From Caproiciproducens sp. NJN-50 (GTDB lineage: Bacteria > Bacillota > Clostridia > Oscillospirales > Acutalibacteraceae), in contig NZ_CP035283.1 in the NCBI RefSeq assembly GCF_004103755.1, positions 434,001 to 498,000 on the forward strand: a stretch of DNA of 64,000 nt, given 5' to 3'. Below the pieces are notes generated by a model, which did no database searches, was not told where the DNA came from, and saw only the letters and a program-made list of their open reading frames with translations. Each line of letters opens with the position of its first letter. Within the stretch, counting starts at the first letter, position 1. A program made the translations under genes and the position numbers. Positions 34,164 through 42,740 of the stretch are shown here, in pieces.

Positions 34164-35669
34164 TTATTTCATCAGATGCATATCGTCTTTGAGGAGCACG
34201 TCGTGGGCGCCGCCCTCCACGATGCTGACGGAGGAGACCAGCGTCAGGCGGGCTTTTTTCTGGAGCTCGGGAATGGAAAGCGCACCGCAGTTGCACATGG
34301 TGGAGCGGACCTTGTTCAGCGTCAGGGCGACGTTGTCGTGCAGATTGCCTGCGTACGGGACGTAGGAGTCGACCCCTTCCTCAAAGCTCAGCTTTTTTTC
34401 GCCGCCCAGGTCGTAGCGCTGCCAGTTGCGCGCGCGGGCGGAACCTTCGCCCCAGTATTCCTTCATGTAATTGCCGTTGATCATCACCTTGTTGGTCGGG
34501 CTTTCGTCAAAGCGGGCGAAATAGCGGCCCAGCATGCAGAAATCGCAGCCCATCGCAAGGGCGAGAGTCGTGTGGTAATCATAAACGATGCCGCCGTCGG
34601 AACAGATCGGCACATAGATGCCGGTTTCCTCAAAATATTCGTCCCGTGCCTTTGCGACCTCAATGACGGCGGTCGCCTGCCCGCGGCCGATTCCCTTGGT
34701 CTCGCGCGTGATGCAGATGGAACCGCCGCCGATCCCGATCTTCACAAAATCGGCGCCCGCCTCCGCGAGGAAGCGGAATCCGTCGCGGTCCACCACGTTG
34801 CCGGCTCCGATTTTGACCGAATTTCCGTACGTCTTCCGCACGTAGTCGATCGTGCGCTTCTGCCATTCGGTGTATCCTTCGGAGGAATCGATGCAGAGGA
34901 TATCCGCCCCTGCCTCTACCAGGGCGGGAATCCGTTCCTCGTAGTCGCGCGTATTGACGCCGGCTCCGACCACGTAGCGCTTGTGGGAATCCAAAAGCTC
35001 CAGCGGATGCCCTTTGTGGGAATCATAGTCCTTGCGGAACACGAACGCCGCCAGTCTGCGCTCTTTGTCGAGGATCGGAAGGGCGTTGAGCTTGTTGTCC
35101 CAGATGATGTTATTGGCTTCCTTCAGACTGACGCCTTCCTCGGCATAAATGATTTTATCGATCGGCGTCATGAAGGTGAAGACCTTTTCCTCGGGAGACA
35201 TGCGGCTGATGCGGTAATCGCGGCTTGTCACGATGCCGAGAAGATGGCCGTTCGGCGTGCCGTCGTCCGTTACCGCCACGGTGGAGTGCCCCGTTTTTTC
35301 CTTCAGGTCCAGGACATCGGCGAGCGTCTGGTCCATCCGGATGTTGGAGTCGCTGACCACAAAGCCCGCTTTGTAGCTTTTGACGCGTCCCACCATTTCC
35401 GCCTGCTTTTCAACGGGCTGGGAGCCGTAAAGGAAGGAAATCCCTCCCTCCTTGGCCAGCGCGATCGCCATACGGTCGTTGGAAACCGACTGCATGACGG
35501 CGGAAACCAGAGGAATGTTCATGCTCAGCTCCGGCTGCTCGCCCTTTTTAAAACGCACGACGGGCGTTTGCAGCGAGACGTTTGCGGGCACGCATTCCGC
35601 GGAGGAATAGCCCGGCACCAGCAAATACTCGCTGAAGGTGTGACAGGGCTCTTCATAAAAATAAGCCAT
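34164..35669 (-). CDS. guaB: IMP dehydrogenase
   Basis: This 501-residue enzyme oxidises IMP to XMP with NAD, the committed step of GMP synthesis. It has an N-terminal TIM-barrel segment, a CBS-pair insertion (about residues 105-220) and the active-site loop GIGGGSICITRETKGIGRGQ with the catalytic cysteine. The flap near GEGSARARNWQRYDLGG and the C-terminus are of the longer ~500-residue type rather than the common ~485-residue form. ATG at 35669 follows AAGGAGAAG. Confidence 0.95.
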   Translation of the reverse strand: MAYFYEEPCHTFSEYLLVPGYSSAECVPANVSLQTPVVRFKKGEQPELSMNIPLVSAVMQSVSNDRMAIALAKEGGISFLYGSQPVEKQAEMVGRVKSYKAGFVVSDSNIRMDQTLADVLDLKEKTGHSTVAVTDDGTPNGHLLGIVTSRDYRISRMSPEEKVFTFMTPIDKIIYAEEGVSLKEANNIIWDNKLNALPILDKERRLAAFVFRKDYDSHKGHPLELLDSHKRYVVGAGVNTRDYEERIPALVEAGADILCIDSSEGYTEWQKRTIDYVRKTYGNSVKIGAGNVVDRDGFRFLAEAGADFVKIGIGGGSICITRETKGIGRGQATAVIEVAKARDEYFEETGIYVPICSDGGIVYDYHTTLALAMGCDFCMLGRYFARFDESPTNKVMINGNYMKEYWGEGSARARNWQRYDLGGEKKLSFEEGVDSYVPYAGNLHDNVALTLNKVRSTMCNCGALSIPELQKKARLTLVSSVSIVEGGAHDVLLKDDMHLMK

Positions 35670-35795
35670 TTGATCTTCTCCTTATCTCTGATTGTTCCTG
35701 GACAGCTTTCGCGGCGGCCGGCAGGATCGCGCCGGAATCAAAGCGCCGGATCATCTGCTTTAACGCTTCCCCGCCTAGCATCGGGTTTTCTCATT

Positions 35796-35823
35796 ATTAT
35801 ATCACGGATCGCCGGTTTGTAAA
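35796..35823 (-). promoter_or_regulatory. Promoter of guaB
   Basis: On the minus strand TTTACA (35823-35818), a 16-bp spacer and TATAAT (35801-35796) lie about 130 bases upstream of the guaB start. Confidence 0.7.
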
Positions 35824-35870
35824 GGGATACGTTCCGCCGGGGGGCGGCATGAAGTCCTCTTTGGTGGAAA

Positions 35871-35899
35871 TTGACAAGGCACCGCGAAGCTTATATAAT
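35871..35899 (+). promoter_or_regulatory. Consensus sigma-70 promoter upstream of the PNPOx-like gene
   Basis: TTGACA (35871-35876), exactly 17 bases, then TATAAT (35894-35899): a full consensus match. The predicted leader is about 180 bases and includes the hairpin at 36027-36070. Confidence 0.85.
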
Positions 35900-36026
35900 G
35901 ATAACAGGATTTTTAGTTGCAGTCCGAAAGGCAGGGGCGCCTTTCTCCGCATCCGGGGCTTTCCCCCGTTCCGCCGCTTTAAAAAAGCCGCCGGAGCCGC
36001 GGCGCCTGGACGACGCTCGGAACAAT

Positions 36027-36070
36027 CACCGATTCGGCCAGCTCATCCGGTGGCCGCGGTCGGTGTTTTT
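36027..36070 (+). terminator. Terminator-like hairpin just before the PNPOx-like gene
   Basis: Arms CACCGATTCGGCCA (36027-36040) and TGGCCGCGGTCGGTG (36051-36065) pair with two G-T wobbles and a bulge, followed by TTTTT. It is downstream of the consensus promoter and 19 bases upstream of the start codon, the layout of a transcription attenuator. The GC-rich bases before it could form alternative pairings; no known aptamer was recognised. Confidence 0.6.
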
Positions 36071-36088
36071 AGATGAAAGGGAGTTTTC

Positions 36089-36565
36089 ATGATGAGGCGC
36101 AGGGACCGTGAAGTCAAAGACCTGAATGAGATCGTCCGGATCGTCGGCCAATGCGAAGTTTGCCACATGGGACTGGCGGAGGATGGCCGTCCCTATGTCG
36201 TCCCTCTGAGCTTCGGTTTCGACGTCAGGGGAGACAGCGTTACTTTCTATTTTCACTGCGCCTCCGAGGGACGCAAGATCGATATCATCAAGCGAAATCC
36301 AAAAGTATGCCTTCAGTTCGACTGCGGGCATCGCCTGATTGCAGCGGACAGGCCCTGCGACTGCTCCACGGAGTATGAAAGCGTCATCGCTTCCGGCGCG
36401 GCCGAGTTCGTCACGGACCGGGAGGAAAAGGTTCGGGCGCTGACGCAGCTGATGAAACACTATGAAACGGGGGAGGCCTTCGAATTCGACAGCCGGATGG
36501 TCGACCTGGTCACCGTGATCAAAGTGCCGGCCGATCAAATCAGCGGCAAGAGGAAAAAGTCTTAG
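36089..36565 (+). CDS. Pyridoxamine 5'-phosphate oxidase-like flavoprotein (NimA-type)
   Basis: This 158-residue protein has the split-barrel FMN fold of the NimA-like PNPOx group: an N-terminal MGLAEDGRPYVVPLSFGF and a FHCASEGRKIDIIKRNP stretch that is typical. Such proteins bind FMN, heme or F420; some reduce nitroimidazoles, but most have no known substrate. It follows a consensus promoter and leader, and precedes a threonine-aldolase-like gene by 99 bases. Confidence 0.88.
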   Translation: MMRRRDREVKDLNEIVRIVGQCEVCHMGLAEDGRPYVVPLSFGFDVRGDSVTFYFHCASEGRKIDIIKRNPKVCLQFDCGHRLIAADRPCDCSTEYESVIASGAAEFVTDREEKVRALTQLMKHYETGEAFEFDSRMVDLVTVIKVPADQISGKRKKS

Positions 36566-36664
36566 AACGGAGAAAACTTCATTTTTTCGGACAACATCTG
36601 CTTTATTGCCAGACGGCGCGGCCGAAAGCGGGACTTAGGAATTTATTTAAAAGAGGCGGAGTTT

Positions 36665-37699
36665 ATGATCCGATTCAACTGTGATTACAGCGAAGGCGCC
36701 CATCCGAAGGTTCTGGAGCTTCTTGCCCGGACCAATCTGGAGCAGACGGCCGGCTATGGGGAAGATCCTTACTGCATGCAGGCGGCCGAATTGATCCGGA
36801 AGAAATGCGGATGCCCGGAGGCCGGAATCCAATTCACTGTCGGCGGAACCCAGGTCAACAGCATTGTAATCGCCGCGTCGCTGCGGCCCCATCAAGGGGC
36901 GCTCTGCGCCGATACCGGGCATATCAACGTCCATGAGAGCGGCGCAGTGGAAGCCACCGGCCACAAGGTTCTTCCTTTGCGTGGAATGGACGGGAAAATC
37001 ACCGCCGCTCAGATTCAGGCGGCCTGCGACGATCATTTCGGCGACGAAACCCATGAGCACATGGTTCAGCCGGGCCTGGTCTACCTCTCGTTCTCAACGG
37101 AGCTTGGGACGATCTACTCCAAACGGGAACTGACCGAAATCAGCGGAGTCTGCCGCAGGAACGGACTGCTTCTTTATGTGGACGGCGCCCGTCTCGGCTA
37201 CGGCCTGGCCGCGCAGGGCTGCGATCTCGATCTTCCCTCGCTTGCCGGGCTCTGCGACGCGTTTACCATCGGCGGCACCAAGGTCGGCGCGCTGTTTGGC
37301 GAGGCGCTGGTGATCCGCAGCGCGGCACTGAAAAAAGACTTCCGCTACATCCTCAAGCAGAGGGGCGGCATGCTCGCGAAAGGCCGTCTGCTGGGCATTC
37401 AGTTTTTAGCGTTGCTGGAGGACGATCTCTATTTTGATATCGCCGCCCATGCCGACCGGCAGGCGATGGACATCCGCCGTGCCTGCGCCGAAAAGGGCTG
37501 GAAGTTTCTCTCTTCTTCTCCTACGAACCAGCAGTTCCCGATTCTGCCGGACAGGGCGCTCGATATTTTGCGGCGGGATTATGAAGTGTCCGATTCGGGA
37601 CGAATCGACGAGACGCACGGCGCCGTCCGTTTCTGCACCAGCTGGGCGACCCGTGACGAGGATGTGGACCGGCTGGTGAAGGATATCCGGGGAATGTAA
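36665..37699 (+). CDS. Threonine aldolase-like PLP enzyme
   Basis: The 344-residue protein belongs to the low-specificity threonine aldolase / beta-eliminating lyase family, which cleaves threonine or related beta-hydroxy amino acids to glycine and an aldehyde. The aspartate that binds the pyridine nitrogen is in LYVDGARLGYGL and the PLP lysine in FTIGGTKVGALFGE. Length is normal. ATG at 36665 follows AGAGGCGGAG. A DapF-like gene follows after 75 bases. Confidence 0.88.
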   Translation: MIRFNCDYSEGAHPKVLELLARTNLEQTAGYGEDPYCMQAAELIRKKCGCPEAGIQFTVGGTQVNSIVIAASLRPHQGALCADTGHINVHESGAVEATGHKVLPLRGMDGKITAAQIQAACDDHFGDETHEHMVQPGLVYLSFSTELGTIYSKRELTEISGVCRRNGLLLYVDGARLGYGLAAQGCDLDLPSLAGLCDAFTIGGTKVGALFGEALVIRSAALKKDFRYILKQRGGMLAKGRLLGIQFLALLEDDLYFDIAAHADRQAMDIRRACAEKGWKFLSSSPTNQQFPILPDRALDILRRDYEVSDSGRIDETHGAVRFCTSWATRDEDVDRLVKDIRGM

Positions 37700-37774
37700 A
37701 GCGTTTCAGCTTTACAAGGAAAGAATCGCGTTTGATTTCTGTGATGCCGCCGACAAATTGATACAAGGAGTATT

Positions 37775-38638
37775 ATGATGTTTCAATATCACAAATATCA
37801 CGCGCTCGGAAACGATTATATCGTGCTGAATCCGGGCGAAATATCGTTTGAACTTACCCCGGAGCGCATCCGTCTGATCTGCGACCGGCATTTCGGCGTC
37901 GGTTCGGACGGCATCCTGCTCGGTCCGCTGCCGCGGGACGGCGCCGGGCCGGACCTCAGAATCTACAATCCGGACGGCGGGGAAGCGGAAAAAAGCGGGA
38001 ACGGGATCCGTATTTTTTCGCGCTACCTGATCGATAAAAAGCTGGTCGCGGCCGACCGCTTTGAGCTGAAGACGCTCGGCGGGCCGGTGCGGGTGGAGAA
38101 GCTGAAACCGGACGGCAGTCTCCTTCGCGTCTCCATGGGAACCGTCACGTTCCGGAGCTCCGAAATCCCGGTCTCCGGGCCGGACCGCGAAGTAGTCGGT
38201 GAGGAGATGGAATTCGGGAAAAAGCGGATGAAAGCGACCTGCGTCTCCATCGGCAACCCGCACTGCGTCATCCCGGTCAGGGCCGTTTCCCCGGAGTTGG
38301 CCTGCGAGCTCGGCCCGGACGTGGAAGGCGCGCCGCAGTTCCCGAACCGCATCAACCTCCAGATTTTGCAGGTTTTGGACCGCAGAAATATCAAAATCGA
38401 AATCTGGGAGCGCGGGGCGGGCTACACGCTGGCATCCGGGACGAGCAGCTGCGCGGCGGCCTGCGCGGCGCACAGGCTCGGCCTGACGGACGAGGAAGTG
38501 ACCGTCCATATGCCGGGCGGCGAGATCACCGTGAAGATCGGCGGCGACTGGTCCGTCCTGATGACCGGCAGTGTCAGCAGCGTGTGTGAAGGCGCTCTTT
38601 CCGGTGAGTTTTTAAACGCGCTCTCAAAGCTGCCGTAA
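37775..38638 (+). CDS. Diaminopimelate epimerase homologue lacking both catalytic cysteines
   Basis: The 287-residue protein has the DapF two-lobed fold signatures: HALGNDYIVLN, GSDGILL, YNPDGGEAEKSGNGIRIF, and WERGAGYTLASGTSSCAAA. In authentic DapF the two active-site bases are cysteines in CGNG and ACGTG. Here they are Ser74 (AGC codon) and Ser221 (TCC codon). It may be a paralogue with another isomerase activity rather than the meso-diaminopimelate enzyme. The start is ATG at 37775 or 37778 behind AAGGAG. Neighbours are a threonine-aldolase-like enzyme and a D-2-hydroxyacid dehydrogenase. Confidence 0.85.
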   Translation: MMFQYHKYHALGNDYIVLNPGEISFELTPERIRLICDRHFGVGSDGILLGPLPRDGAGPDLRIYNPDGGEAEKSGNGIRIFSRYLIDKKLVAADRFELKTLGGPVRVEKLKPDGSLLRVSMGTVTFRSSEIPVSGPDREVVGEEMEFGKKRMKATCVSIGNPHCVIPVRAVSPELACELGPDVEGAPQFPNRINLQILQVLDRRNIKIEIWERGAGYTLASGTSSCAAACAAHRLGLTDEEVTVHMPGGEITVKIGGDWSVLMTGSVSSVCEGALSGEFLNALSKLP

Positions 38639-38686
38639 GACGCCCAGGGACTGTTTGCATTTATGTCAAGCGGGAAGGGAATCGGA

Positions 38687-39667
38687 ATGAAAATCACAAT
38701 TTACAGCTGCAGTTCGGAAGAAGAAGGATATTTGGAGGAGCTCCGGAGAAAATACGGTGTCGAGCTTTTTCCGACCAAAAAGCCCCCGACGGCGGAAACC
38801 GCCGCGCTGGCCGGGGGCAGCCAGTGCATCAGCATCGTCACGACGGCAATGGACGAAGAGCTGCTGAAAATCTACCATAACGCCGGGGTACGCTTCATTT
38901 CAACCCGCAGCATCGGGTACGACCATATCGACCTGAAAGCGGCCGAGAGGCTCGGGATGCATATCGGCAACGTCAGCTATTCGCCGAACAGCGTGGCGGA
39001 CTACACCGTGATGCTGATGCTGATGGCGATCCGCAGGGTCAAGGCCATCCTTCTCAGAAGCGCGAATCAGGATTATTCCCTGCGCGGCCTCCAGGGGCTG
39101 GAGATGCACAACCTGACCGTCGGCGTGATTGGGACCGGACGCATCGGCAGGACGGTGCTGCAGAACCTGACCGGCTTCGGCTGCCGGCTCCTCGCCTACG
39201 ACCTGCACCCGAACGATTCTGTGAAAAAAATTGCCGGGTATGTTTCTCTGCCGGAGCTTCTGCGGCAGAGCGACCTGATCACCCTGCACATGCCCGCGAC
39301 CGAGGAGAATTTCCACATGATCCGCCGGGACACTATCCTGCAGATGAAGGACGGCGTCATTCTTGTCAACACGGCGCGGGGCTCGCTGATCCATACGGGG
39401 GATTTTCTGGACGCTGTGGAAAGCGGCAAGATCGGCGGAGCCGCGCTGGACGTGGTGGAAGGGGAGGAAGATCTGTACTACAAAGATCTGAAATCCAAGG
39501 TTCTGGACAACCGCGGCCTCGCGCTGCTCAAATCATACCCGAATGTTCTGGTGACGCCGCACATGGCGTTTCATACCAATCAGGCCGTGAAGGATATGGC
39601 GGAGAATTCCGTCAAGAGTTGTGTCCTGTTTTCCAAAGGGGAAGAAATTCCCTGGCAGATCATTTGA
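38687..39667 (+). CDS. D-2-hydroxyacid dehydrogenase (D-lactate dehydrogenase/VanH-like)
   Basis: The 326-residue protein has the NAD-binding GVIGTGRIGRTVLQNLTGFG and the catalytic set: arginine in NTARGSLI, glutamate in the VVEGEED region and histidine in TPHMAFHT. The VVEGEEDLYYKD and PHMAFHT motifs are those of the D-lactate/VanH subgroup, reducing pyruvate or related 2-oxoacids. The start at 38687 follows GGAAGGGA. With the lar genes nearby it points to D-lactate in this organism, though the two are separate transcripts. Confidence 0.92.
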   Translation: MKITIYSCSSEEEGYLEELRRKYGVELFPTKKPPTAETAALAGGSQCISIVTTAMDEELLKIYHNAGVRFISTRSIGYDHIDLKAAERLGMHIGNVSYSPNSVADYTVMLMLMAIRRVKAILLRSANQDYSLRGLQGLEMHNLTVGVIGTGRIGRTVLQNLTGFGCRLLAYDLHPNDSVKKIAGYVSLPELLRQSDLITLHMPATEENFHMIRRDTILQMKDGVILVNTARGSLIHTGDFLDAVESGKIGGAALDVVEGEEDLYYKDLKSKVLDNRGLALLKSYPNVLVTPHMAFHTNQAVKDMAENSVKSCVLFSKGEEIPWQII

Positions 39668-39751
39668 TCCAAAAAATTTATTTAATAAGGTATCTTTTGC
39701 ATTTTTTAAAGAAATAGATTCATTTTTGTTAAATTAAAGAAGTTTTTGTGC

Positions 39752-39757
39752 TATAAT
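39752..39757 (+). promoter_or_regulatory. Likely -10 of the NSS transporter gene
   Basis: A TATAAT hexamer at 39752-39757 in an AT-rich stretch is 60 bases upstream of the transporter start. The -35 at normal spacing (TTAAAT) is poor. Confidence 0.4.
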
Positions 39758-39817
39758 AATCTTTTGATGCAAGTTTTTTAACTGCACGGAAAATTGATTA
39801 GGGTAGGGTGAACAAAA

Positions 39818-41320
39818 ATGGATCGAGAACAATGGGGATCAAGATGGGGTTTTGTGCTTGCGGCGGTCGGCTCGGCGATCGGGCTCGGAAACATCTGGAG
39901 GTTTCCTTATGTCGCTTATAAAAACGGCGGCGGGGCTTTCCTGATACCGTACATTTTCGCGCTGCTGACCACAGGCCTTTCCTTTGTCGCGCTGGAGTTT
40001 ATCATCGGCAAGAAATACCGCGGCTCCGCACCGCTTTCTTACTTCCGGATCAACCGTCATATGGAATTTGTCGGATGGTGGCAGTTTGCGATCAGTTTTG
40101 TCATCATGACCTATTATGCCGTCATTCTTGGCTGGGCTCTGAGCTACATCGGGTTTTCCGCCACACTGGCCTGGGGAACGGATACCAAATCTTTTCTTTT
40201 TAACTCCTATCTGAATGTTCTTCCAAGCGCTTCCGTGACAAACCTGGGCGGGATTGAATGGAGAGCGCTGATCCCTCTGCTGGTGATCTGGGTCGTCACG
40301 CTGGCTATTTCTTACCGCGGCGTGAAAAAGGGCATTGAGAGCGTCAGCAAAATCGCGATCCCGGCTCTTGTGGTTCTTTTCCTGATCTTTGTGGTCCGCG
40401 CGGTCACCCTTCCTGGCTCCGCGCTTGGCCTGAATGCTTTTTTCCAGCCGCAGTGGGACCAGATCCTGAATCCGGAAATCTGGAAGGCGGCCTATTCCCA
40501 GATTTTTTACAGCCTCTCGCTTGCGATGGGGATTATGATCACTTACAGCAGCTATCTTCCGGAAAAGACCGATACCACGAACAATGCCTTTATCACGGCG
40601 TTCTCCAATTCGGGCTTTGAGCTGCTTGCGGGCTTCGGCATTTTTGCGGCGCTCGGCTTCATGGCGAACAATTCCGGCGTGGCGGTCAAGGACCTCGCCG
40701 CCGGCGGCATCGGCCTCGCGTTTGTCGTGCTGCCCCAGATCATTAACCAGCTTCCTTTCCCCCAGTTCTTCGGCGTCGTTTTTTTTGTCTGCCTGCTGAT
40801 TGCGGGCATCACCTCTCTGATCTCGCTACTGGAGGTCTGCATCTCCGCCGCGTCGGAAAAATTCGGGTGGGACCGGCGCCGCTCCGTTCTGCTCATCGGC
40901 GGCCTGGCCACCCTGGTCTCCGTCGCGTATACGACGCGCGGAGGGATGTATCTGCTGGATGTCGTCGACAACTTCGTCAACGGGTTCGGCGTGCTTCCGT
41001 CTGCGGTCGTTGAAATCGTTTTGGTCCTGTGGGTCTTCCGGCAGATGAAGCCTCTGATGGAGGAAGCGAACCGCTATTCCCAGATCAGGCTCGGCGGCTA
41101 TTTCAAAATCGCGCTGGGGCTGATCACGCCCGTCATGCTGGTGGTGATCCTCTTCAGCTCGCTGGTCGCCAACATTGAAACTGTCTACGGCGGATATCCG
41201 GCGGACTTTGTCGCCGTCTTCGGCTGGGGCATGGTGATCCTGATGCTGGTATTTGCCGTGCTGATCCCGCGCCTTTCCTGGAAAGAGAAAAGCGTACTGA
41301 AAAAGGAGGAGAAAGAATGA
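39818..41320 (+). CDS. NSS-family sodium-dependent amino acid transporter
   Basis: This 500-residue protein has the NSS N-terminus WGFVLAAVGSAIGLGNIWRF with the sodium-site residues, the PYVAYKNGGGAFLIPY block and about twelve hydrophobic segments. It is coupled by an ATGA overlap to a 31-residue membrane peptide, the arrangement of the MetP-MetS methionine/alanine importer. Imported amino acids likely include methionine, alanine or branched-chain residues. An unrelated remnant of another family member lies at 3887-4231. Confidence 0.93.
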   Translation: MDREQWGSRWGFVLAAVGSAIGLGNIWRFPYVAYKNGGGAFLIPYIFALLTTGLSFVALEFIIGKKYRGSAPLSYFRINRHMEFVGWWQFAISFVIMTYYAVILGWALSYIGFSATLAWGTDTKSFLFNSYLNVLPSASVTNLGGIEWRALIPLLVIWVVTLAISYRGVKKGIESVSKIAIPALVVLFLIFVVRAVTLPGSALGLNAFFQPQWDQILNPEIWKAAYSQIFYSLSLAMGIMITYSSYLPEKTDTTNNAFITAFSNSGFELLAGFGIFAALGFMANNSGVAVKDLAAGGIGLAFVVLPQIINQLPFPQFFGVVFFVCLLIAGITSLISLLEVCISAASEKFGWDRRRSVLLIGGLATLVSVAYTTRGGMYLLDVVDNFVNGFGVLPSAVVEIVLVLWVFRQMKPLMEEANRYSQIRLGGYFKIALGLITPVMLVVILFSSLVANIETVYGGYPADFVAVFGWGMVILMLVFAVLIPRLSWKEKSVLKKEEKE

Positions 41321-41412
41321 GTGCGTCCGCAATTGTGATGATGATCGTTGCCGTGTGCGTCATTTGGGGAGGTCTCGTAGCCAGCGTAATCCACGCTGTT
41401 CGTCATTCCTGA
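41317..41412 (+). CDS. MetS-like small subunit of the NSS transporter
   Basis: This 31-residue peptide (MSASAIVMMIVAVCVIWGGL, then VASVIHAVRHS) is one membrane helix with a short basic end. Its start overlaps the transporter stop (ATGA), and AAGGAGGAG lies within the end of the upstream gene. Methionine/alanine importer small subunits of this kind are known partners of NSS transporters and are needed for activity in Corynebacterium MetPS. Confidence 0.87.
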   Translation: MSASAIVMMIVAVCVIWGGLVASVIHAVRHS

Positions 41413-41451
41413 CCGGATGACCGTCTGTGCCGGAGGAAAGGAGATGATTCC

Positions 41452-42525
41452 ATGTCTCTTCCGAACATCGTAGCCGAATGGAAAAAGATTGCCTGGGTCG
41501 CGGATTTCGCAATCCCCCTGGCCGTATTTTTATTCGTTTATTTTCTCCGCGGCACTGCGGTCAATTGGATGTTCCGGCCCGTGAAGAGGCTGAATGCCGG
41601 GAAAAAATGGCCCGTGGAGCTGGAATGCAGCTTTCAAAAGCCGCTCCGTGCGCTGATCGGCCTGTTGGGACTGTACGGCGCGCTGTGGATATCGCCGGCC
41701 GTTCCTCACAGCGGAGCCGTCTGGGAAATTGTGGTCAAGTGTTTTCGCAGCCTTCTGATTCTGCTGCTGGCGTGGGGATTCGGCCGCCTGTGCAGCAGCC
41801 GTGAGCTGGCCGGCGGGCTGCTGCTGAAAAAGCTCGATGTGAACACCGACGGCGTCCTGTTCCCGTTTCTCTCCAAAATTCTCCGGTTTCTGATTTTTTG
41901 CCTGGCGCTGCTGATCGTCGCCCAGGAATGGAATTACAGCATCAGCGGCCTGCTGGCGGGGCTGGGCCTCGGCGGCCTGGCCTTTGCCCTGGCCGCACAG
42001 GACATGCTTTCCAACCTGTTCGGGGGGCTGGTCATCTTTCTGGACCGCCCGTTTGCGATCGGCGACTGGATTCAGGCCGGCGACGTGGAGGGAACCGTCG
42101 AAAGTATCAATTTCCGCAGTGTAAAGGTCCGCACCTTTTCACAGGCTGTCGTTACGGTCCCCAATTCCAAAATGGTCGACCGGCCGGTTGCCAATTACAG
42201 CCGGATGGGAAAACGGAAGGTCAGCTTTACGGTCGGACTGAGGTTCGGCACGACGGAAGGGCAGATTCGCTCCTGCGTGGACCGGATCCGGGCCATGCTT
42301 CTTGCAAACGAGGAGATCGACCCGGAAACCGTGATCGTCACCTTTAGCGAGATCGGCAAAGGCAGCCTGGACCTGATGCTTTATTTTTTCACAAAGACGA
42401 CCGATTGGCAGAAACATCTGAAGGTCCGGGAGGATATCCATTACGGCATTCTGAGGATCCTCGAGGAAGAAAAGACGGAAATCGCTCTTCCGGCCAGCAC
42501 CGTTCGCTTGGAGCGGGAGGAGTAA
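41452..42525 (+). CDS. MscS-family mechanosensitive channel
   Basis: The 357-residue protein has four or so N-terminal membrane helices, the pore-lining helix GLGLGGLAFALAAQDMLSNLFGG and the beta-domain stretch FAIGDWIQAGDVEGTVESINFRS characteristic of MscS. It would release solutes upon hypo-osmotic shock. ATG at 41452 follows GGAAAGGAG. It sits 39 bases after the MetS-like gene and may be co-transcribed with the transporter. Confidence 0.93.
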   Translation: MSLPNIVAEWKKIAWVADFAIPLAVFLFVYFLRGTAVNWMFRPVKRLNAGKKWPVELECSFQKPLRALIGLLGLYGALWISPAVPHSGAVWEIVVKCFRSLLILLLAWGFGRLCSSRELAGGLLLKKLDVNTDGVLFPFLSKILRFLIFCLALLIVAQEWNYSISGLLAGLGLGGLAFALAAQDMLSNLFGGLVIFLDRPFAIGDWIQAGDVEGTVESINFRSVKVRTFSQAVVTVPNSKMVDRPVANYSRMGKRKVSFTVGLRFGTTEGQIRSCVDRIRAMLLANEEIDPETVIVTFSEIGKGSLDLMLYFFTKTTDWQKHLKVREDIHYGILRILEEEKTEIALPASTVRLEREE

Positions 42526-42579
42526 AAGGAAGAAAGGCGGAATGATCCGTCCTTGCGGAATGGGTCCCTTTGGGACCGG

Positions 42580-42610
42580 CGGGCCGCCTCGAAGGGGACG
42601 GCCCGTTTTT
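42580..42610 (+). terminator. Terminator after the MscS gene
   Basis: A stem CGGGCCG / CGGCCCG (42580-42586, 42599-42605) with a 12-base loop is followed by TTTTT. A second hairpin GGTCCC-TTT-GGGACC lies just before it (about 42563-42577). Confidence 0.85.
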
Positions 42611-42740
42611 CAGTCGGTTGAATCTGCTTGGGATTGATGCTATACCGCACACAGCCCATGCTGCAAATATACTTATGCAGAAGAGAGCGGTTCGCGTTTC
42701 GCCGCCGCTTCCACCGCTGCGGAATCGGGGAGACGAACAG

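Larger units (their letters stand above)
35670..36088. other. Divergent region between guaB and the PNPOx-like gene
   Basis: The stretch holds two divergent sigma-70 promoters (35796-35823 minus, 35871-35899 plus), a guaB leader of about 120 bases and a plus-strand leader of about 180 bases ending in a terminator-like hairpin. A 42-codon minus-strand frame starting at 35781 overlaps the guaB start but has no ribosome binding site. Confidence 0.6.

Noticed and set aside
35656..35781. A 42-codon minus-strand frame overlapping the guaB start
   Set aside because: Protein-like composition was tempting, but there is no ribosome binding site and it is probably leader sequence.
34146..35822. Long plus-strand open frame (558 codons) opposite guaB
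   Set aside because: It is antisense to a complete IMP dehydrogenase with all motifs and its own translation resembles no protein; GC-rich codon use creates long open antisense frames here.
35898..36092. Plus-strand frame whose stop overlaps the PNPOx-like start
   Set aside because: Its first ATG lies inside the -10 box, so it would not be on the transcript, and its Arg/Pro-rich product looks like chance.
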